Source: Actinomycetota bacterium
GTDB taxonomy: Bacteria > Actinomycetota > Acidimicrobiia > Acidimicrobiales > RAAP-2
Direction of reading: 5' to 3'
Assembly (NCBI GenBank): GCA_021324045.1
Contig: JAJPJV010000017.1
Location: 1-47,178 of the forward strand
DNA length: 47,178 nucleotides
The position numbers and the translations under genes are program-made. The notes under the pieces were generated by a model. The model was not told the DNA's origin. It made no database searches and saw only the letters and a list, made by a program, of their open reading frames with translations. How positions within the stretch are numbered: position 1 is the stretch's first letter; each line of letters starts with the position of its first letter. Positions 16,210 to 24,800 of the stretch are shown in pieces.

Positions 16210-17133
16210 TCACCGAACGATCTCCCCGACGCTCATCTGCGGATCACCTCGGGTCGCCGAGACGACCTCCTCGGGGACGCTGGAGGCGCCCAGACCGAAG
16301 GTCGGGGCGGTCCCGGAGGCCTCGTCCTCCGCCCATCGTTCGGCGAGCGCCGTGGCGAGCGAGCGCGTGACGGCCTCGTCGGCCAGCGTCTCGATCCGAT
16401 AACGGATCGAGACCATCCACACGAAAACCGCGGTCATCGCAAGGAAGCCCAGCAGCAGCGTCCAAGCCATGGATCCGTGGATCGTCGGGGACAGGTCCGG
16501 GTTGAGGACGGTTGCGCCCTGATGGAGGGTTTGCCACCACACGACCGAGAAGTGGACGATCGGCACGTCGACGAAGGCCACGATCGCGGCGACTGCACAG
16601 CGACGAGCACGCACCTCCGGCGCGGCCGGAACGCGACGCAAGGCGAGGTACCCCAGAAAGAGCACGAGGAGCAGCGCTGTTGACGTCAGTCGCGCGTCCC
16701 AGGTCCACCAGACCCCCCACGTCGGCCGGCCCCAGAGCATCCCCGTCGCAAGGGTGAGCGCGTTGAACACGACGCCCACCTCGACAGATGCTGCCGCCAG
16801 GCGATCCCAGAACAAGGATCGGGTCCGCCGCCACAGGTACAGGAGGCTCGAAAGGGCGGCGAGCCCGAACGCCAGATACAAAGCGACCCAGGCAACAGGC
16901 GGATGGAGGTACACGAGGCGTACCAGGTTGCCCTGCGTCTCGTCGGGCGGGGTGACCCAGAGGCCCAGGACAACGGTCGCCGTGAGTCCGAGAAGACCGG
17001 CAACTCCGGTGACCCGAACCCACCGCGGTCGAAGACGACGGTGGAGTTCGTCGTCAATGACCGGCCGAGGCTCACCTTGGTGGTCCTTCATCGCCTTCAT
17101 CGCCACCGCGCTCACCTCCTCTGTCATGCTCAT
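16210..17133 (-). CDS. ccmC: CcmC heme-handling protein
   Basis: A 307-residue six-helix membrane protein of the heme-handling family. It has LHPPVAW (His77), the tryptophan-rich signature WGVWWTWDARLT at 139-150 and the second heme-ligand region VHFSVVWWQTLHQG. It loads heme onto CcmE. The ATG overlaps the ccmB TGA (ATGA). The C-terminal ~45 residues after the last helix are a hydrophilic extension longer than in proteobacterial CcmC (~240 aa). Confidence 0.92.
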   Translation of the reverse strand: MSMTEEVSAVAMKAMKDHQGEPRPVIDDELHRRLRPRWVRVTGVAGLLGLTATVVLGLWVTPPDETQGNLVRLVYLHPPVAWVALYLAFGLAALSSLLYLWRRTRSLFWDRLAAASVEVGVVFNALTLATGMLWGRPTWGVWWTWDARLTSTALLLVLFLGYLALRRVPAAPEVRARRCAVAAIVAFVDVPIVHFSVVWWQTLHQGATVLNPDLSPTIHGSMAWTLLLGFLAMTAVFVWMVSIRYRIETLADEAVTRSLATALAERWAEDEASGTAPTFGLGASSVPEEVVSATRGDPQMSVGEIVR

Positions 17134-17798
17134 CCCGCCTCCAAGAGTGGTCCGTAGACGACGACGCCCACTGCGAGATAGACGAGCGCGAACGGCCCGA
17201 GGATCCGGAGCCACGACTCGCCTGCTCCAACCGCACCCACCGCGGCGGCGGACCACACCCGCGACGCTGCAAGCAGCACCGGCGCGACGACGGGAAGGAC
17301 GAGCAGGGGCAACAGCGTCTCGCGGACTCGGAGTCCCCCTGAGAGTGCACCGTAGATGACGCCTGCCGCCGCGAGCCCGATGGTTGCCAACGCGGCAGCG
17401 GCAACCGCAAGCCAGATCGCGCGGATCGTGACGCCGAAGAGCACGCGCATCCCGAGCCAGAGCACCACCTCGAGGGCCGCGAGTTGGAGCGCCACGGCCG
17501 CCGCCTTGCCGAGGAAGATCCCGGCCGGATCGAGCCCGGACAGCCGAAGGCCATCTCGGGTGCCCTCGCCGGACTCGATGGCCACGCTTCGATGCACGGC
17601 GAGCACCCCGGAGAACAGCACGGCCACCCAGAACAGACCAGGGGCTGCGCTGGCCAACGTCGCCCGATCCGGTCCGAGCGCGAAGGCGAAGAGCACCAAC
17701 GCGAGCAGGGCGAAAGGCAGGACTTGCCAGAGCGCGACCCGAGAGCGTGCCTCGATCCGCAAGTCCCTGCCCGCGACCAGCCAGGCATCACGCAACAT
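17130..17798 (-). CDS. ccmB: CcmB, membrane subunit of the CcmAB ABC transporter
   Basis: A 222-residue, six-helix membrane protein, close to the standard CcmB size of ~220. It begins MLRDAWLVAGRDLRIEARSR and carries the cytoplasmic loop ESGEGTRDGLRLSGLDPAGIFLGK typical of the family, which contacts the CcmA ATPase. The start is ATG at 17798, overlapping the 3' end of ccmA by 11 bp; an upstream extension of the frame runs inside ccmA and is not expected. With CcmA it releases holo-CcmE from CcmC/CcmD. Confidence 0.9.
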   Translation of the reverse strand: MLRDAWLVAGRDLRIEARSRVALWQVLPFALLALVLFAFALGPDRATLASAAPGLFWVAVLFSGVLAVHRSVAIESGEGTRDGLRLSGLDPAGIFLGKAAAVALQLAALEVVLWLGMRVLFGVTIRAIWLAVAAAALATIGLAAAGVIYGALSGGLRVRETLLPLLVLPVVAPVLLAASRVWSAAAVGAVGAGESWLRILGPFALVYLAVGVVVYGPLLEAG

Positions 17799-18555
17799 GG
17801 GCACCACCAGCCAGCGTGGGAACAGGAGTCGGGCGTGCGGCGACTCCGGACGCAGGAGCCCCCAAGGCCCCCGGGTCGTCCCTGCAGTCGTCCGGTGCGC
17901 TCCGCTGGCCCTCAAAGATGCGGCTCACTCGCCCGCCCGCCATCGACACGACACGGTCGGCCAGCGAACGAGCCAGCGCGAGCTCATGGGAGGTCAAGAT
18001 CACCGCCACACCCTGAACAGACGCTTCGGCGATGAGCGCGGCAACGAGCTCACGACCCGCCGGGTCCATGGCCGCGTGTGGCTCGTCCAGCAACCACAAC
18101 GCCGGGCACTTGGCGACGAGCGCAGCAAGCGCCACCCGCCGACGTTGACCCGCCGAGAGTCGCCCCACCGGCGTCCGTGCGATCCGGCCCCCGATCCCGA
18201 GCCGCTCGAGGGCGCCAGCCCCACGGCTCACCGGCAATCCGGCCGCTCGCAGAACGAAGCGAACGTTCTCCGTCGCGGTCAACTCGTCGTAGAGGGCGGG
18301 GGCATGGCCTAGGAACCCCACTCCTCGACGCACGCCGGCGGGATCCTCGACCAGGTCGTGGCCGAGGACAGACCCCTGCCCGGAGGAGAGTGGCAACAGC
18401 CCCGCACAGAGCCGCAGCAGGCTGGTTTTTCCCGCGCCGTTCGGTCCGACGACGGCGACCACTTCGCCGTGGTCCACGGAGAGGTCGACCCCCGAGAGAG
18501 CCGGAAAGCGACCAGCGAGGGCGACAGCGCTCGTGAGGTGAACTGCGGAGGCCAT
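17788..18555 (-). CDS. ccmA: CcmA, ATPase subunit of the CcmAB ABC transporter
   Basis: A 255-residue ABC ATPase with Walker A GPNGAGKTSLL at 37-47, a Q-loop region around FLGHAP, the signature LSAGQRRRVALA at 133-144, Walker B LWLLDEP at 153-159 and the H-loop TSHEL. The C-terminal ~45 residues are a Pro/Ala-rich tail overlapping ccmB. It is the first gene of the ccm operon. The ATG at 18555 is chosen because the fold begins at once, although no ribosome site is seen. TAGCAT about 14 nt upstream may be the -10 element. ATP hydrolysis drives release of holo-CcmE. Confidence 0.88.
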   Translation of the reverse strand: MASAVHLTSAVALAGRFPALSGVDLSVDHGEVVAVVGPNGAGKTSLLRLCAGLLPLSSGQGSVLGHDLVEDPAGVRRGVGFLGHAPALYDELTATENVRFVLRAAGLPVSRGAGALERLGIGGRIARTPVGRLSAGQRRRVALAALVAKCPALWLLDEPHAAMDPAGRELVAALIAEASVQGVAVILTSHELALARSLADRVVSMAGGRVSRIFEGQRSAPDDCRDDPGALGAPASGVAARPTPVPTLAGGAHVA

Positions 18556-18683
18556 GGAGGACGCAGGCAATGCTACGAGCCCGAGCCCCACCGAAGCCAA
18601 GCGGCCAGCCACAACCTGGCTGAGCGGGCCGAATTGGCTCCGAGGGACCAGTGAGAGACCTGCGCTGGGACGGACCTGATCGC

Positions 18684-19655
18684 TCAGCTCATCTGGCTTC
18701 GGAGGAGCTCGAGGTCGGCCTCCACCATCATCTGAACCAGCGTCGGGAAGTCGACCTCTCGCTTCCACCCCAGCTCTTTGACTGCACGCGTGGGGTCACC
18801 GACGAGCAGATCGACCTCGGCGGGGCGCATCAGGCGCTCGTCGATGACGACGTGATCCTCCCAGTCGAGATCGGCTGCCGAGAAGGCCAGTTCACAGAGC
18901 TCACGGACAGAATGGGTCTCACCCGAGGCCACGACGTAATCGCTCGGGGTGTCCTGCTGGAGCATCAGCCACATCGCTCGGACGTAGTCCGGTGCGTAAC
19001 CCCAGTCCCGCTGCGCGTCAAGGTTGCCGAGCGAAAGCTTGTCCTGGAGGCCGAGCTTGATCCGCGCAACGCCGTTGCTGACGCGACGCTCGACGAACTC
19101 AAGCCCGCGCCTCGGGCTCCCGTGATTGAACAGGATTCCCGAGGAGGCGTGGAGCCCGTAGCTCTCCCGGTAGTTGACGGTGATCCAGTGGCCGTAGACC
19201 TTGGCCACCCCATAAGGGCTGCGAGGGTAAAAGGGCGTCGACTCCCGCTGGGGCACCTCTTGGACCTTGCCGAACATCTCCGACGAGCTGGCCTGGTAGA
19301 AGCGGATCGTCGGGTCGACCATCCGGATGGCGTCGAGCATCCGCGTCACGCTCAGCGCGGTGGTCTCACCGGTCAGCACGGGCTGGCTCCACGAGGTCTG
19401 CACGAACGACTGTGCGGCGAGGTTGTAGACCTCGTGGGGGCGATGCTCGCGAAGGATGGCGATCAGTGAGGCCTCGTCAAGGAGGTCTCCAGGGGCGAGC
19501 ACGAGACGGTCCTGGATGTGGGCAATGCGCTCGAAGTTCACCGTGCTCGAGCGCCTGACCATCCCGATGACCTCGTAGCCGAGGCCCAGGAGATACTCCG
19601 CCAGGTACGACCCGTCTTGCCCCGTGACGCCCGTGATCAATGCACGCCTGGGCAT
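18684..19655 (-). CDS. gmd: GDP-mannose 4,6-dehydratase
   Basis: A 323-residue short-chain dehydrogenase/reductase that converts GDP-mannose to GDP-4-keto-6-deoxymannose, precursor of GDP-fucose, rhamnose or perosamine. The NADP-binding glycine motif [15 protein letters not shown] starts at residue 8. Catalytic SSSEMFG is at about 123-129 and the YxxxK pair (Y148, K152) lies in [27 protein letters not shown] and [17 protein letters not shown] are characteristic of Gmd. The start at 19655 is preferred over upstream in-frame codons because the family begins right at the Rossmann fold and TACCGT lies 7 nt upstream. No epimerase/reductase partner is adjacent. Confidence 0.9.
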   Translation of the reverse strand: MPRRALITGVTGQDGSYLAEYLLGLGYEVIGMVRRSSTVNFERIAHIQDRLVLAPGDLLDEASLIAILREHRPHEVYNLAAQSFVQTSWSQPVLTGETTALSVTRMLDAIRMVDPTIRFYQASSSEMFGKVQEVPQRESTPFYPRSPYGVAKVYGHWITVNYRESYGLHASSGILFNHGSPRRGLEFVERRVSNGVARIKLGLQDKLSLGNLDAQRDWGYAPDYVRAMWLMLQQDTPSDYVVASGETHSVRELCELAFSAADLDWEDHVVIDERLMRPAEVDLLVGDPTRAVKELGWKREVDFPTLVQMMVEADLELLRSQMS

Positions 19656-19662
19656 TGCCATC

Positions 19663-19691
19663 ACGGTAGCCGACTGGGACACCCCTACAGT
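19663..19691. promoter_or_regulatory. Divergent gmd / glycosyltransferase promoter region
   Basis: Minus strand: TACCGT (19668-19663) followed by 7 nt and the gmd ATG. Plus strand: TACAGT (19686-19691) followed by 8 nt and the glycosyltransferase GTG. Both positions predict leaderless transcripts, with the two hexamers about 17 bp apart. Confidence 0.5.
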
Positions 19692-19699
19692 TCCTTGCG

Positions 19700-20767
19700 G
19701 TGGTCGACAGTTCAGAACGCAAGGCCGTCATCGTCTCGTTTCGCCTCGGTGGGACCGACGGCGTCTCGATCGAAGCCGCCAAGTGGCACCGTGCCCTCGG
19801 TGCCCTCGGCTTCGTCGTGACGACGGTGGCGGGCTCGGGTAGCGCCGACCACATCCTCCCGGCTCTTGCGATCGATGCGACGACCGCACCGGCACCCGGA
19901 GCGGTCGCTCAGGTGCTTGGTGGGGCCGAGCTGGTCGTGGTCGAGAATCTCTGTTCGCTGCCGCTCAACCTCGCCGCTGCAGAGGCCGTCGCCGAGGCCT
20001 GCAGGGGCCGACGCACCATCCTCCACCATCACGATCTGCCCTGGCAGCGCCCGTCCGCCACGCCCGCCTGGGAGGTCCCGGACGACCCGTGCTGGCGCCA
20101 TGTGGTGATCAACGAGCTCAGCCGTGCGCAGCTAGCCGAGCGAGGGATCCACGCCACGACGCTGTACAACACCTTCGACCCCTGGGAGCCGGGTCCAGAC
20201 GCCGACGGCCGAAGGGCGCTGACACGAGCCGCGCTCGGCGTCGGAGCCGGAGAACGACTGGTGCTCCAGCCCACGCGCGCGCTCGAACGAAAGAACGTCC
20301 CCGCAGCCGTCGCGCTCGCCGAGCGACTCGCTGCCACGTACTGGCTGCTCGGACCCGCAGAGGACGGCTTCGGACCCCGCCTTGGCGAGATCCTGCGCAA
20401 TGCTCGTTGCCGGACCATCCACGGACCGGCGGCGATCGACGTCCGCGGGTCGGTCGCTGACGCCTACGCCGCCTGCGATGTCGTGACACTTCCTTCGACA
20501 TGGGAGGGGTTTGGCAACCCGGCGCTCGAAGCGGCGGTGTACCGCCGTCCACTGGTGATCGGCCCCTACCCTGTCGCCGAGGAGCTTCGCCGTTTCGGCT
20601 TCCAATGGTTCTCGCTCGACGATCACGAAGCGCTGGCCGCCTGGCTTGAGAACCCCGACGTCGACATGCTCGAGCACAACGCGTCCGTTGCGGCTCGTCA
20701 CTTCTCGACACGGGACCTACCCCAACGCCTTCGGCCGATCCTTTGCGATCTCGGTTTCGTTCTCTAG
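19700..20767 (+). CDS. Glycosyltransferase, GT-B fold (GT4-like)
   Basis: A 355-residue glycosyltransferase. The N-terminal domain starts [22 protein letters not shown], the DGVS loop typical of GT4 enzymes. The C-terminal nucleotide-sugar domain shows [20 protein letters not shown] and the acidic signature [14 protein letters not shown] at about 275-288. No membrane segment is seen. The start is GTG with a -10 hexamer 8 nt upstream and no ribosome site. Its position opposite gmd suggests it handles a GDP-mannose-derived deoxysugar or another cell-surface sugar, but donor and acceptor are unknown. Confidence 0.8.
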   Translation: MVDSSERKAVIVSFRLGGTDGVSIEAAKWHRALGALGFVVTTVAGSGSADHILPALAIDATTAPAPGAVAQVLGGAELVVVENLCSLPLNLAAAEAVAEACRGRRTILHHHDLPWQRPSATPAWEVPDDPCWRHVVINELSRAQLAERGIHATTLYNTFDPWEPGPDADGRRALTRAALGVGAGERLVLQPTRALERKNVPAAVALAERLAATYWLLGPAEDGFGPRLGEILRNARCRTIHGPAAIDVRGSVADAYAACDVVTLPSTWEGFGNPALEAAVYRRPLVIGPYPVAEELRRFGFQWFSLDDHEALAAWLENPDVDMLEHNASVAARHFSTRDLPQRLRPILCDLGFVL

Positions 20768-20846
20768 CGCCTCGGTGCCCCTGACTCTTGCTGGGTAGCG
20801 CCCCATCGCACTCCGTGCCTGAAGCACCCTCGGCTTCGGCGGCCAG

Positions 20847-21623
20847 TCAGGCTTCTTGGCCGCGGGGCGCCGGTCGGCGGCCGGCTCCGAGCGCGATGCC
20901 ACGGCGGACGAGGTCAGCGAAACGCTCCGGTGCGCTCCGGTGCGCGTTGTGGCCCGCTCCAGGCAGCACCACCGTTTCGACCGCGGGAAGCGTGCGTCGC
21001 AGGTACTCGGCGACGCGAGCGAAAGGTTCCGTCGCGCTGTATCCGTAGACGAGCGGGACCTCGAGGGAGGACAGGTCGAAGGGAGGCCCGTTTGTCCGCA
21101 CCGAGCGCTCTTCGACGACGAAGGTCTTCGCTTCGCGAAGCCTGAAAGCTCGCTGCTCCTCGGTCATCACCTCGATCTGCCTGCTGAACATCAGCCGCAC
21201 CGCCGCTTCCTCGGCGCCCTCGGCCTGCAGCAAGGGGGCGAGGACACGATCGTCCCAGCCCGGCGTCCAGGCCAGTGCCGACTCGTACATCACCAGGGCC
21301 TGGGTGAGCTCGGGTGCCTCGAGGGCTGCACCGAGCGCGACGTACCCCCCGAAGGAGTGCCCGACGAGCACCGCGCTGCGCCCATCGAGGATCGTCAATA
21401 GATCGGCGACGTGGCGGTGGATGTCCGCAGGCACGCCGTGGGCGTTCACGGATCGTCCGTACCCGCGGCGGTCGTAGGCGAGCATCCGGCACTCGGCGCT
21501 CAGCAAGCGGACGACCGGATCAAAGGCGCCGCCACGGTCGAAGACACCGTGGACGAACACCACCAGCTGACCCCCACCGCCTTGCTCGACCACCTCGAGA
21601 TCCGTGGAGCGAGTCGGGCGCAT
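20847..21623 (-). CDS. Alpha/beta hydrolase
   Basis: A 258-residue alpha/beta-hydrolase. The oxyanion loop VFVHGVFDRGG is at about 22-32, the nucleophile elbow VGHSFGGYVALG at about 93-104, and the catalytic histidine in LPGAGHNAHRSAPERFADLV. The ATG overlaps the TGA of the upstream acyl-CoA dehydrogenase gene (TGATG), which fixes the start. Third gene of the csp-acyl-CoA dehydrogenase-hydrolase unit. It may be an esterase or thioesterase; the substrate cannot be told. Confidence 0.82.
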   Translation of the reverse strand: MRPTRSTDLEVVEQGGGGQLVVFVHGVFDRGGAFDPVVRLLSAECRMLAYDRRGYGRSVNAHGVPADIHRHVADLLTILDGRSAVLVGHSFGGYVALGAALEAPELTQALVMYESALAWTPGWDDRVLAPLLQAEGAEEAAVRLMFSRQIEVMTEEQRAFRLREAKTFVVEERSVRTNGPPFDLSSLEVPLVYGYSATEPFARVAEYLRRTLPAVETVVLPGAGHNAHRSAPERFADLVRRGIALGAGRRPAPRGQEA

Positions 21624-22834
21624 CACTGAATGTGCAGGCCGGACAGTGCGCGGGCAATGACCAGGCGCTGGATCTCGGAGGTCCCTTCGAAGATCGTGTA
21701 GATCTTCGAGTCGCGATGCCAACGTTCGACCGGATGGTCGCGTACGTACCCGGCTCCACCGAGGATCTGGATCGCGCGCTCGGTCACCCACACGGCGGTC
21801 TCACCAGCGACCAGCTTGGACTGGGACCCTTCGGCCCCCGCAAAAGGCTTCCCGTTCGCCGCCATCCACGCGGCGCGCCAGACGAGGAGGCGGGCCGCGT
21901 CGGTTCGCGTCCTCATGTCGGCGAGCATGAACGCAATCGCTTGGTTCTCAACGATCGCTCGCCCGAACTGACGCCGTACCTTGGCGTAGTCCAACGCATA
22001 CTCGTGCGCGGCTCTCGCGATGCCAACCGCTTGGGCTGCGACGTAGGGACGTGATGCCTCAAAGGTCGCCAGTGCGGCCTGCGAGGCGCTCCGTTTGCCC
22101 TCACGAGCGCGGGCAAGCCGCTCGTCGAGGCGGTCCTTGCCCCCGAGGAGACAACGCCCCGGCACACGACAATCGTCCAAGATCACTTCGGCGGTGTGCG
22201 AGGCACGCAGGCCCATCTTCTTGAATTTCTGTCCCTGGCTGATCCCCGGCGTTCCCTCGGGCACGACGAAGCTCGCCTGCCCTCGACTGCCGAGCGCAGG
22301 ATCGACCGAGGCCACCACCACGTGCAGATCGGCGATGCCACCGTTGGTGATCCAGGTCTTCGTGCCGTTGAGCACCCACTCGTCCTTGGCCTGGTCATAG
22401 ACGGCCCTGGTTTTGAGGGACGAGACGTCGGACCCCGCATCTGCTTCGGAGACCGCGAAGGCCGCAAGCTTCGGGCGGTCGGGGGTCCCGAAGCACTGCG
22501 GGATCCACTCGCCCTGTTGCTCAGGGGTCCCGTTCGCCAGGATGCCCGTGACGGCAAGCGTGCTCCCGAAGATCGCAACGGCGATTCCCGCGTCACCCCA
22601 GGCGAGCTCTTCGGAGGCGAGCGCAAGCTGGAGGCCGGTGGGGTCGGCGAAGGCTGCAGACAAGAAGTCGACTGAGTACAGGCCGATGCGCGCGGCTTCC
22701 TCGATGATCGGCCACGGGGTCTCTTCGCGCTCGTCCCACTCGTGCGCCGCAGGGCGGATCACCTCGGCGGCGAAGTCGTGCACCCACCGTTGGACCTCAA
22801 GCTGGTCCCCGTCGAGCTCAAGCGAGAAACTCAC
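21623..22834 (-). CDS. Acyl-CoA dehydrogenase
   Basis: A 403-residue FAD-dependent acyl-CoA dehydrogenase. Motifs visible: AFAVSEADAGSDVSSLKTRA (FAD/substrate contact), WVLNGTKTWITNGG, RRQFGRAIVENQAI, QILGGAGYVRDHPVERWHRD and KIYTIFEGTSEIQRLVIAR. In the last, the Glu of FEGTSEIQ is the usual catalytic base of short/medium-chain enzymes. Starts at GTG 10 bp after the cold-shock gene. Likely acts in fatty or branched-chain acyl-CoA oxidation, passing electrons to ETF. Confidence 0.9.
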   Translation of the reverse strand: MSFSLELDGDQLEVQRWVHDFAAEVIRPAAHEWDEREETPWPIIEEAARIGLYSVDFLSAAFADPTGLQLALASEELAWGDAGIAVAIFGSTLAVTGILANGTPEQQGEWIPQCFGTPDRPKLAAFAVSEADAGSDVSSLKTRAVYDQAKDEWVLNGTKTWITNGGIADLHVVVASVDPALGSRGQASFVVPEGTPGISQGQKFKKMGLRASHTAEVILDDCRVPGRCLLGGKDRLDERLARAREGKRSASQAALATFEASRPYVAAQAVGIARAAHEYALDYAKVRRQFGRAIVENQAIAFMLADMRTRTDAARLLVWRAAWMAANGKPFAGAEGSQSKLVAGETAVWVTERAIQILGGAGYVRDHPVERWHRDSKIYTIFEGTSEIQRLVIARALSGLHIQ

Positions 22835-22844
22835 CGGAACCGTG

Positions 22845-23051
22845 TCAGGCGAGGAGCCGAACGTCTTTCGCCATCAACCCCTTGGGGCCTTGCTCGATCT
22901 CGAACTCGACCGCTTGCCCTTCCTCGAGCAGCCGGTACCCGCTCATCTGGATGGCGGTGTGATGCACAAAGACGTCAGCACCCCCATCTGGTTGGGTGAT
23001 GAAACCGTATCCCTTCTCGGCGTTGAACCACTTGACCGGTCCCGATGGCAC
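22845..23051 (-). CDS. Cold-shock domain protein
   Basis: A 68-residue single-domain CspA-type nucleic-acid-binding protein, with [14 protein letters not shown] (RNP1 KGYGFI) and DVFVHH (RNP2). The start is GTG, set by a strong AAGGAGGA ribosome site about 9 nt upstream. It heads an apparent three-gene unit with an acyl-CoA dehydrogenase 10 bp downstream, an unusual partner for a csp gene. Confidence 0.93.
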   Translation of the reverse strand: MPSGPVKWFNAEKGYGFITQPDGGADVFVHHTAIQMSGYRLLEEGQAVEFEIEQGPKGLMAKDVRLLA

Positions 23052-23382
23052 GGTGGCGATCCTCCTTCTCTTCTGGAACTGCGACTACGTCGGTCCTACC
23101 GGCTGGACCTGCAGAGGACCGTGTGCCGCCGTGTCGTCGAAGGACGCTATCAGCCCTCCGCCTGGTGGAGGGGAGCTCGAGGGCGACTACTCGGTACCCG
23201 GCGCGGTGGCCCGAGACCGCAGCAGGAGGCAGCGCCAGCTCGTGGGCCGATTGGCGGGGCCTTCGGCCGCGCCGCGACCGGCGGGCACCTCCGGCAGCGG
23301 CAGAACCGCCGCCCGCTCAGGACCGCTCGGCGCGACCGAGCCTGCCGATCCGACGCCGGCGAGGCATCCCGGTCGAGTCCCC
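23052..23382. other. 331-bp gap upstream of the cold-shock gene
   Basis: No gene is supported. It must hold the csp promoter and 5' leader (the ribosome site is at its left edge) and the 3' end of the cysS transcript. It is very GC-rich with short hairpins such as GGCC-TTC-GGCC near 23260. I see no T-tract terminator and no element I can firmly assign. Confidence 0.4.
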
Positions 23383-24780
23383 TTAGCGGTGGCGAATCCG
23401 GGTTCCCTCCGGGCTGTCCTCGACCACCCATCCCGACTCGCTGAGCCGACGGCGGATCTCATCCGCGCTGGCCCAGTCGCGCCGCGCCCGCGCCCGGTCG
23501 CGCTCGGCGACGAGCGCCGCGATCTCGGGGTCGAGCACGTCGTCGTCGCTCCCCCGCAGGGCGAGCCCGAGGACGGCGCACAGGACGTTCACCGTCGCGG
23601 CGACCGCGCGCCCCTCTTCGCTTCTTCCCTCGTCGGCAAGCTCGTTTGCCCGGGTGACGAGCTCGAAGATCATCGCACGCGCCGCAGGGGTGTCGAGGTC
23701 GTCGTCCATGGCGTCACAGAACCGCTCCACAGACGCCGGATCGGCTTGCGCGGCGGGCCCCACACCTTTGACCACGAACCCTGCGTCCTCGAGGGGGCTG
23801 TGGAGGGAGAACCGCCGGGCTAAAGCGTCGAGCCGGCTGAGGGCTGCTCCGGACTGCTCCATGGTCTCCGGGGTGACCTCGATCGGCGAGCGATAGTGGG
23901 CCCCGAGCACGAGCAACCGGAAGGCGCGGGCGTCGGCTCGTTCGATCAAGTCCCGCAGCGTCGTGAAGTTCTGGAGCGACTTCGACATCTTCTGACCTTC
24001 GACCATCACCCACCCGTTGTGCACCCAATGGCGGGCGAAGGGGTGACCCAGGGCCACCGCTTGGGCGCGCTCGTTCTCGTGGTGTGGAAACGCCAGGTCG
24101 AGCCCGCCACCGTGGAGGTCGAAACCATCCCCGAGGAGATCCAGTGACATGACCACACACTCGGTATGCCAACCGGGTCGTCCCGGCCCCCACGGCGAAG
24201 CCCACGTGGGCTCGCCCGGCTTCGCCTTCTTCCACAACACGAAATCGAGTGGAGAACGCTTGTCCTCGGCGAGCTCGACGCGGGCGCCCGCACGCAGGCT
24301 CTCCAGGGACTGCCGAGCGAGAAGGCCGTAGCCACGGACCTGACCAACGTCGAGATACACGCCGTCGCTCGTCTCGTACGCCACACCGCGACGAACCAGC
24401 TCCTCGATGAATTCCACCATTCGCTCGACGTAGGCCGTCGCATGCGGCGCCTCGTCGGGGCGAAGTACCCCCAATGCGTCTGCATCCTCCCACCACGTCG
24501 CCTCGAACTGTGCCGCGACGTCCACCTCCGTCCGGCCCTCGGCCGCAGCCCGTTCGATGATCTTGTCGTCGACGTCGGTCACGTTCGAGACGAAGTTGAC
24601 CTCCAGCCCGCTGAAGAGCAGGTATCGGCGGAGCACGTCGAAGACGAGCGCCATCCGGCCATGACCGAGATGGGCCCGGTCGTAGACCGTGGGCCCACAG
24701 ACGTACATCGCGACCTTGCCCTCGGTGCGTAAGTCGAGGGGGCGCACCGTGGCCGTTGCTGTGTCGTACAGGCGGAGCAC
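23383..24780 (-). CDS. cysS: Cysteinyl-tRNA synthetase
   Basis: A 465-residue class I synthetase charging tRNA-Cys. Zinc ligands are C28 (YVCGPTVYD), C208 (WHTECVVMS) and the HHENE region (about 233-237). The HIGH-equivalent AHLGHGR is at about 36-42 and KMSKS at 264-268. Length is that of free-standing CysRS. The start is GTG with TACCGT 6 nt upstream and no ribosome site. It diverges from valS across only 20 bp. Confidence 0.94.
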   Translation of the reverse strand: MLRLYDTATATVRPLDLRTEGKVAMYVCGPTVYDRAHLGHGRMALVFDVLRRYLLFSGLEVNFVSNVTDVDDKIIERAAAEGRTEVDVAAQFEATWWEDADALGVLRPDEAPHATAYVERMVEFIEELVRRGVAYETSDGVYLDVGQVRGYGLLARQSLESLRAGARVELAEDKRSPLDFVLWKKAKPGEPTWASPWGPGRPGWHTECVVMSLDLLGDGFDLHGGGLDLAFPHHENERAQAVALGHPFARHWVHNGWVMVEGQKMSKSLQNFTTLRDLIERADARAFRLLVLGAHYRSPIEVTPETMEQSGAALSRLDALARRFSLHSPLEDAGFVVKGVGPAAQADPASVERFCDAMDDDLDTPAARAMIFELVTRANELADEGRSEEGRAVAATVNVLCAVLGLALRGSDDDVLDPEIAALVAERDRARARRDWASADEIRRRLSESGWVVEDSPEGTRIRHR

Positions 24781-24785
24781 CCAGG

Positions 24786-24792
24786 TACGGTA
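24786..24792. promoter_or_regulatory. Overlapping bidirectional -10 element TACGGTA for valS and cysS
   Basis: The 7-bp sequence gives TACGGT on the plus strand (24786-24791), 9 nt before the valS ATG. It gives TACCGT on the minus strand (24792-24787), 6 nt before the cysS GTG. The two hexamers share five base pairs and both predict leaderless transcripts. Surrounding GTAC repeats make it nearly symmetrical. Confidence 0.55.
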
Positions 24793-24800
24793 CTCCGAGC

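Noticed and set aside
23052-23382. A small gene or riboswitch upstream of csp
   Set aside because: Open frames there overlap on both strands and look random. No known riboswitch core could be recognised; it is probably a leader and promoter region.
24756-24800. Upstream ATG for valS at 24756
   Set aside because: It lies inside cysS on the opposite strand and upstream of the -10 element. The family-like N-terminus begins at 24801.
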